A stretch of 64,000 nt of DNA, from the NCBI RefSeq assembly GCF_015624425.1, contig NZ_CP049919.1, forward strand, positions 5,208,001 to 5,272,000. The letters are read 5' to 3'. A program made the position numbers and the translations under genes. This DNA is from Roseateles sp. DAIF2. GTDB lineage: Bacteria; Pseudomonadota; Gammaproteobacteria; Burkholderiales; Burkholderiaceae_C. Shown one piece after another: positions 59,554 through 64,000 of the stretch; position 1 is the first letter of the stretch; every line of letters starts with the position of its first letter. Below the pieces are notes generated by a model. The model saw nothing but the letters and a program-made list of their open reading frames with translations. It did no database searches and had not been told where the DNA came from.

Positions 59554-59610
59554 AAAAAAGGCGTCGCGATCGCGCCGCACCCCGGAGGGCACAGCGGATC
59601 GGACGCCTTT
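59554..59610 (-). terminator. Intrinsic terminator in the nrtA leader
   Basis: On the minus strand AAAGGCGTC (59610-59602) pairs perfectly with GACGCCTTT (59565-59557), extended by CGATC/GATCG with one bulge, and ends in a run of six T (59559-59554). It lies about 80 bases before nrtA. Its 5' arm overlaps the second ANTAR hairpin (59601-59614), so both cannot form at once. Confidence 0.9.
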
Positions 59611-59656
59611 GTCCTAGAACCTTGTTCAGAGCGAGGCCCACGCCGTTGCGGGCCTC
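59601..59656 (-). promoter_or_regulatory. Two-hexaloop ANTAR antiterminator RNA
   Basis: On the minus strand, hairpin 1 (59656-59633) has stem GAGGCCCGC/GTGGGCCTC and hexaloop AACGGC. Hairpin 2 (59614-59601) has stem GGAC/GTCC and hexaloop AAAGGC. Both loops have A at position 1 and G at position 4, the recognition rule for ANTAR proteins such as NasR and NasT. Binding of NasT to the pair would stop the terminator from forming. Inverted CTAGAAC/GTTCTAG flanks (59663-59657 and 59620-59614) surround hairpin 1. Confidence 0.88.
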
Positions 59657-59667
59657 GTTCTAGTCAT

Positions 59668-59683
59668 TGCAGAAACCATGCCA
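59668..59683 (-). promoter_or_regulatory. Sigma-54 promoter of the nrtA operon
   Basis: TGGCATGGTTTCTGCA on the minus strand fits TGGCACG-N4-TTGCA with two mismatches and the exact GG-to-GC spacing. The predicted start near 59657 places the first base of the RNA at the ANTAR hairpin 1. NtrC control by nitrogen status is expected. Confidence 0.78.
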
Positions 59684-59762
59684 GCGTTCCGAGGCGGTCT
59701 GCGGCCCATTCGCGCACCGCGCCCAGGCAGCAGACACCCAAGTTGGTGCAGAAGGCGCCGCC

Positions 59763-60380
59763 TCAGGACGGGCGCAGCAGGCTCTGCGCCTCGATCACGC
59801 GCTCGGCCACCTCGACCAGCGGCACGCCGCGGTCCATCGCCAGGCGGCGCAGGCGCTGGTAGGCGGCCTCCTCGTCCAGGCCCTGCTCGCTCATCAGGAT
59901 GCCCTTGGCGCGCTCGATGCGCTTGCGCGCGCTGAGCTGGGCCTGGGCCTTGTTCAGCTCCTGGCGCAGCGCCAGGTCCTGCTCGAAGCGCGCGATCGCC
60001 ACCTGCAGCACCGGTGCCAGCCGCGCCGGCTGCAGCCCCGCCACCACATAGGCGCTGACCCCGGCCTTCAACGCGCGGCGCATCGGGTCGCCGCCGCCGT
60101 CCTCGGAGAACACCACCACCGGGCGCGGCATCTGGTGGTTCAAGAGCGCCAGGTTCTCCATCGTGTCGCGCGTCGGCGACTCGCTGTCGACGATCACCAC
60201 ATCGGGCTTCAGGCGCAGCACGCAGTCGTGGATCAGGGTGGCCGAGTCGATCACGCCTACCACCTCGCAGCCCAGCCGCACCAGCTCCTGCCGGATCAGC
60301 TCGACGCGATGCGCGCCGTCGTCAATCAGCAGGATGCGCAGGGCGGCGGCGGGCGGGGTGATGTCGGGCTGGCTGGGCAT
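59763..60380 (-). CDS. nasT: NasT-like ANTAR-domain antiterminator
   Basis: 205 aa from ATG 60380. The N-terminal receiver-like domain (RILLIDDGAHRVELIRQEL; VVIVDSESPTRD) is followed by a coiled coil and a C-terminal ANTAR domain (about 140-200: QLSARKRIERAKGILMSEQGLDEEAAYQRLRRLAMDRG, key residues). It binds two-hexaloop RNAs, and one lies right behind it at 59601-59656. NasT proteins are normally held by the nitrate sensor NasS; no nasS is next to it here. Confidence 0.9.
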   Translation of the reverse strand: MPSQPDITPPAAALRILLIDDGAHRVELIRQELVRLGCEVVGVIDSATLIHDCVLRLKPDVVIVDSESPTRDTMENLALLNHQMPRPVVVFSEDGGGDPMRRALKAGVSAYVVAGLQPARLAPVLQVAIARFEQDLALRQELNKAQAQLSARKRIERAKGILMSEQGLDEEAAYQRLRRLAMDRGVPLVEVAERVIEAQSLLRPS

Positions 60381-60409
60381 GGGGCGGGCTGGAGCATTGG
60401 ATGTTGCAG

Positions 60410-60425
60410 TGCAATATCCATGCCG
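60410..60425 (-). promoter_or_regulatory. Sigma-54 promoter of nasT
   Basis: CGGCATGGATATTGCA on the minus strand: GG and GC correctly spaced, two mismatches to TGGCACG-N4-TTGCA. The predicted transcript start (near 60399) is about 19 bases before the nasT ATG. It shares GGCATGG with the nrtA promoter. Confidence 0.72.
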
Positions 60426-60430
60426 AGCCC

Positions 60431-60910
60431 TCAGCCCCACAAGGCGGGTTTGGCCACCATCAGATAGAACACCGCCAGCATCGCGACGAAGGCCGGATAG
60501 CCCAGCGCCTCCCAGCGGCGCGCATAGCGCCAGTAGAGCGGCGGCGAGGCCGCCCGGCCCTCCCGCTGCGCCGCCGCGGCCAGCGCCGCCATGCGGACCT
60601 GCAGCCAGACCACCGGCAGCCAGCAGGCACCGGCCAGCAGGTACAGGCCCAGCGCGGCCGCCAGCCAGGGCGTGCTGAGCGGCCAGCCGGCCAGATGCGC
60701 CATCCACAGCCCGGTCAGCGGCTGCAGCAGCGCGGCCGGCGTCGTGAACCACCAGTCGGCCCGCACCACCAGCCGCGTCACGACCACCTGCGCCGCCAGC
60801 GAGCCGCTGCGGTTCGCGAAAAACATATAGAAGGCCGAGCCGAAGCCGGTGCCGACCAGCAGCACGCTGGACAGCACATGCAGCCATTTCAGCAGCAGGT
60901 ACAGGCTCAT
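60431..60910 (-). CDS. DUF2269 family integral membrane protein
   Basis: 159 aa, four membrane spans, starting MSLYLLLKWLHVLSSVLLVG with His in the first span and FANRSGSLAAQ after it, the DUF2269 pattern. Function unknown. The start overlaps the DoxX-like gene stop by four bases. It ends just before the sigma-54 promoter of nasT. Confidence 0.82.
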   Translation of the reverse strand: MSLYLLLKWLHVLSSVLLVGTGFGSAFYMFFANRSGSLAAQVVVTRLVVRADWWFTTPAALLQPLTGLWMAHLAGWPLSTPWLAAALGLYLLAGACWLPVVWLQVRMAALAAAAQREGRAASPPLYWRYARRWEALGYPAFVAMLAVFYLMVAKPALWG

Positions 60911-61293
60911 CGCGCCGCCCTCTTCCACAGCAGCCACAGCAGGGCGGCGATCGGCAGGTTCTTCAGCAGCGGCCCCAGCGGATCCAACCACAGCGAGGGC
61001 AGCAACCAACTCGCCACCCCCGTCATCGCCAGCATGCCCAGCGCCGCCAGGCCATAGCTGAGCCGGCCGGGCCAGCGCCACAGGGCCAGGCCCAGCAGCA
61101 GATCGACGCCGGCACCGGCGATCACCAGCAGACGCGCCAGGCGCAGATCGTGGATGCCGGCCTGGCGCAGCAGGGCCAGGCTCTGGCCGTTCAGCTCCCA
61201 CAGGCTGGCCAGCGCGGTCAGCAGCCAGACCGCGGCCAGGCTCAGGCGCAGCACGCGGAGCTCGACACTCTCGAGGCTTGCGTCGTTCCTCAT
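60907..61293 (-). CDS. DoxX-like family membrane protein
   Basis: 128 aa, four spans. RVLRLSLAAVWLLTALASLWE and LRLARLLVIAGAGVDLLLGLAL match the DoxX_3/DoxX-like family. Function unknown. Overlaps its neighbours on both sides by four bases (start 61293 with the dehydrogenase stop; stop with the DUF2269 start). The three genes form one coupled unit, a pairing I recognise from other genomes. Confidence 0.78.
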   Translation of the reverse strand: MRNDASLESVELRVLRLSLAAVWLLTALASLWELNGQSLALLRQAGIHDLRLARLLVIAGAGVDLLLGLALWRWPGRLSYGLAALGMLAMTGVASWLLPSLWLDPLGPLLKNLPIAALLWLLWKRAAR

Positions 61294-62402
61294 CCGGCTT
61301 GCCCCTCGACGAGATCGCAGACCATGCCCCAGCGCGCGAACTCGGGCGCGAACTCGTCCAGCCGCAGCAGGCTCAGGCAGGGCCGCGCGCCGGGCTCGAA
61401 GGCCTGGCCCCGGGCCAGCCGGCGCGCCAGCAGGACCGCGGCCATGCAGGGAATCTCCGGGCCATGGTCGTCGTCGGCGGCGATATGCCAGCCGCGCGCG
61501 GCCGGCCGGCCCTCGGCGTCCAGCCCCGTCAGCGCCACCACCATGCCACCCAGCGCCGAGCCCAGCGGGTTGAGCCAGTCGGCCACGCGCAGCAGCGGGC
61601 CGGCCAGGCGCTCGGGCCGCCGCAGCCAGCCGGCGCGGCGCAGCGCCGCCAGCAGGGCCATGCCGCGCTGCGTCGCGCCGAGCTCCAGCGCGGCGCGGAA
61701 CATCACGCCGCGCACGCCGGGGTAATGCGCCGGCAGCAGCTCCAGGTCGGGGATGTCGCACAGCGCGGCCAGGCGCGGCCGCAGCCGGGCGAAGCGGCGC
61801 TCGATGGGCGCGGCCCAGCCGCTTTGAGCCTGCCAGCGGCCGTCCTGCCAGACCTGGATAGGCGCGCCGCAATAGCTGAGCACCGCCGCCATCGTGGCCA
61901 GGCCGCGCGGCGCGGTCTGCGCCGGCGCGATGCAGATGTCGATCTGGTCCAGGCGCCGCCAGCCGGCGCTCAGCGCGTCGATCACCGCGCTGGACAGCGC
62001 CGGCACCGTGCTGGCGCCGCTGATCGCCACCCGGCCGCAGGCCTTAAAGCGCGCGTCCAGCCGGGCCTGGAAGTCGCAGACGAAGCGCCGGCCATCGGCC
62101 AGGTCGATGTAATGCGCGCCGGCCGCCGCCGCGGCCTCGGCCACGCCATAGTCCTGCTGCTGGAAGGGCCCGGCGGTGTGGATCAACAGCCCGACCCGCT
62201 GCCGGCGCAGCTGCGCGGCGAAGTCGGGCGCGGCCATGTCGATCGCCAGGCCCTCGGCACCGCCGCCCAGCCCGGCCGCGAAGGCGGCTGCCCTGGCGCC
62301 ATCGCGCCCGCCCACCAGCAGCCGCAGCGCCGGATCGCCGGCCAGCGCCCGCGCGATGCGCGCGCCGAAATTGCCGTAGCCACCCAGCACCAGAACCCTC
62401 AT
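61290..62402 (-). CDS. Saccharopine dehydrogenase NADP-binding domain protein
   Basis: 370 aa from ATG 62402; the open frame continues to 62468 without support. An N-terminal Rossmann motif VLVLGGYGNFGARIARAL is followed by AGPFQQQDYGVAEAAAAAG and HYIDLADGRRFV, as in the saccharopine-dehydrogenase-like family of unknown substrate. There is no lysine-pathway gene nearby. Probably a membrane-associated oxidoreductase with the DoxX-like and DUF2269 proteins it is coupled to. It is divergent from icmF, and the LiuR-type box (62477-62500) lies between. Confidence 0.82.
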   Translation of the reverse strand: MRVLVLGGYGNFGARIARALAGDPALRLLVGGRDGARAAAFAAGLGGGAEGLAIDMAAPDFAAQLRRQRVGLLIHTAGPFQQQDYGVAEAAAAAGAHYIDLADGRRFVCDFQARLDARFKACGRVAISGASTVPALSSAVIDALSAGWRRLDQIDICIAPAQTAPRGLATMAAVLSYCGAPIQVWQDGRWQAQSGWAAPIERRFARLRPRLAALCDIPDLELLPAHYPGVRGVMFRAALELGATQRGMALLAALRRAGWLRRPERLAGPLLRVADWLNPLGSALGGMVVALTGLDAEGRPAARGWHIAADDDHGPEIPCMAAVLLARRLARGQAFEPGARPCLSLLRLDEFAPEFARWGMVCDLVEGQAG

Positions 62403-62476
62403 GCCGCTCCCCGCCATCCCTTGTAGCGCCCGATTATCGGCAGGCCGGCGCACCGTCCTCCCGAACATCCGGACAA

Positions 62477-62500
62477 ATTGACGTTTACGTAAACGTCAAT
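62477..62500 (+). promoter_or_regulatory. LiuR-type operator upstream of icmF
   Basis: A perfect 24-bp palindrome with half-site ATTGACGTTTAC and its exact inverted copy. It is 18 of 22 identical to the site at 29807 before liuR. It lies 87 bases before icmF and 75 before the divergent dehydrogenase gene, so it could control either one. Confidence 0.8.
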
Positions 62501-62586
62501 CAAACCCTAGAATCCGGCCATCCATGCTGATAGAAAGACGTGGAGCGCTGTATCAACAGCGGCGCCCGCGCAGGAGACATAAGCCA

Positions 62587-64000
62587 TGACCGACCTGTCC
62601 GCCGAGTACAAGGCCCTGGCCGCGTACCGCCCCACCCACAAGGTGCGCTTCGTGACCGCCGCCAGCCTGTTCGACGGGCATGACGCGGCGATCAACATCA
62701 TGCGGCGCATCCTGCAGGGCATGGGCGCCGAGGTGATCCACCTGGGCCACAACCGCTCGGTCGACGAGGTGGTCAACGCCGCGCTGCAGGAGGATGCCCA
62801 GGGCATCGCGATCAGCAGCTACCAGGGCGGCCATGTCGAGTACTTCAAGTACATGGTGGAGCTGCTGCGCGCGCGCGGCGGCCAGAACATCCAGGTCTTC
62901 GGCGGCGGCGGCGGCGTGATCGTGCCGGCCGAGATCCGCGACCTGCACGAGCATGGCGTGCGCATCTACAGCCCCGAGGACGGCCAGCGCATGGGCTTGG
63001 CCGGCATGATCGGCGAGATGCTGATGCGCTGCGACCGCGACATCTCGGCCGACGCGCCCAAGGCGCTCTCTGCGATCCAGGGTCATGGCGAGGCCGCCTG
63101 GCGCGCGCTGGCCCAGCTGATCACGGCGCTGGAGAACGGCAAGGCCGACGCGGCCCTGGTCGCCGAGCTGCAGGCCGCCGCCAAGACCATCCAGACCCCC
63201 GTGCTGGGCATCACCGGCACCGGCGGCGCCGGCAAGTCCAGCCTGACCGACGAGCTGATCCGCCGCCTGCGCCTGGACCAGGGCGACGCGCTGCGCGTCG
63301 CCGTGATCTCGATCGACCCCTCGCGCCGCAAGAGCGGCGGCGCGCTCTTGGGCGACCGCATCCGCATGAATGCGATTTCGCCCTGGGGCCAAGGCCCACG
63401 CGTCTTCATGCGCAGCCTGGCCACGCGCGATTTCGGCAGCGAGATCTCGCAGGCCCTGCCCGATGTGGTCGCCGCGGCCAAGGTGGCCGGCTTCGACCTG
63501 GTGATCGTCGAGACCTCGGGCATCGGCCAGGGCGATGCCGCCATCGTGCCGCATGTCGACGTGCCGATGTATGTGATGACGCCGGAGTTCGGCGCCGCCA
63601 GCCAGCTCGAGAAGATCGACATGCTGGACTTCGCCGAGTTCGTCGCGATCAACAAGTTCGACCGCAAGGGCGCGCTGGACGCGCTGCGCGACGTGGCCAA
63701 GCAGGTGCAGCGCAACAAGGAGGCCTTCACCAAGCGCCCCGAGCAGATGCCGGTGTTCGGCACCATGGCCAGCCGCTTCAACGACGACGGCGTCACCGCG
63801 CTGTACCAGGCGCTGAAGCCGCGCCTGGCCGAGCTGGGCCTGGCCTTTGGCGAGGCGCGCCTGCCGCTGGTCGACACCCGCCACAGCACCCACCAGACCC
63901 CCATCGTGCCGGCCGCGCGCAGCCGCTACCTGGCCGAGATCAGCGACACCCTGCGCGGCTACAAGAAGGCCGCCCGCGCCCAGGCCCGCATCGCCCGCGA
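62587..64000 (+). CDS. icmF: Fused isobutyryl-CoA mutase IcmF (5' part only)
   Basis: The first 471 residues are seen; the gene runs out of the window. ATG 62587 is preceded by AGGAG. The N-terminal B12-binding domain has DGHDAAINIMRRIL (cobalamin His in DGHD) and GGGGVIVPAEI. The next part is the G-protein chaperone: Walker A GITGTGGAGKSS and Walker B-like VIVETSGIGQGD, then NKFD. IcmF interconverts isobutyryl- and n-butyryl-CoA with adenosylcobalamin, in valine or fatty-acid use. The substrate-binding domain must lie to the right. Its LiuR box fits branched-chain catabolism. Confidence 0.93.

Noticed and set aside
59763..60380. Calling the ANTAR protein AmiR or an ordinary response regulator
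   Set aside because: The adjacent nitrate operon with a two-hexaloop leader makes NasT the better name. No amidase genes or histidine kinase are nearby.

Overview
This high-GC window reads as a chromosomal segment of a betaproteobacterium, order Burkholderiales, most like the Rubrivivax/Roseateles/Leptothrix group. The reasons are the gene orders corC-lnt-glyQ-glyS-gmhB-plsC and cobW-dksA-STAS-hslV-hslU, the GC-rich palindromic intergenic repeats, and the protein sequences. This is recognition from memory, not a database search. I see no rRNA, tRNA, CRISPR array, phage or IS element. About 61 genes are supported, tightly packed on both strands; the last one runs off the right edge.

Layout. 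0.1-2.7 kb: a two-subunit molybdenum hydroxylase (iorAB type). 2.8-4.1 kb: an HD-GYP protein. 4.2-7.3 kb: a CueR copper module, with copZ divergent from copA-cueR and one MerR-type promoter on each side. 7.3-11.4 kb: a redox group with an FMN reductase, two pirins, an azoreductase and a LysR regulator. 11.5-18.4 kb: a TonB-C protein, then a TPP riboswitch and the thiamine genes thiC-thiO-thiS-thiG-thiDE. 18.4-21.3 kb: small genes, including a SoxR regulator with a clear SoxR box aimed at an ABM-type monooxygenase, and a tautomerase/LysR pair. 21.4-26.5 kb: an iron-uptake signalling module made of a one-piece sigma/anti-sigma hybrid, a transducer-type TonB receptor and a PepSY membrane protein. 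26.5-30.9 kb: an ECF42-type sigma factor with its DGPF partner, then a LiuR-type regulator divergent from an MBL hydrolase.

31-45 kb is a housekeeping block: metalloprotease, plsC, gmhB, glyS, glyQ, lnt, corC, then cobW, dksA, a STAS protein and hslVU. 45-50 kb holds small secreted proteins, a LuxR-type regulator, coaX and a chemoreceptor. 50-60.4 kb is a complete nitrate assimilation operon (nrtABD-nirBD-nasA-cobA) preceded by nasT. Its leader reads as a sigma-54 promoter followed by a two-hexaloop ANTAR antiterminator and an intrinsic terminator. 60.4-62.4 kb is a three-gene operon of two membrane proteins and a saccharopine-dehydrogenase-like enzyme. 62.6 kb to the end is the start of icmF, preceded by a perfect LiuR-type palindrome like the one at 29.8 kb.

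The points most worth a second look are the hybrid sigma/anti-sigma gene, the nas leader and the apparently NasS-less NasT, the GmhB with two catalytic Asp positions changed, a repeat-like 90-bp insertion inside cobA, the thiC Shine-Dalgarno hairpin and a conserved-looking hairpin element near 46.9 kb. I did not find a wholly new system that I can defend. Most of these are unusual versions of known ones.
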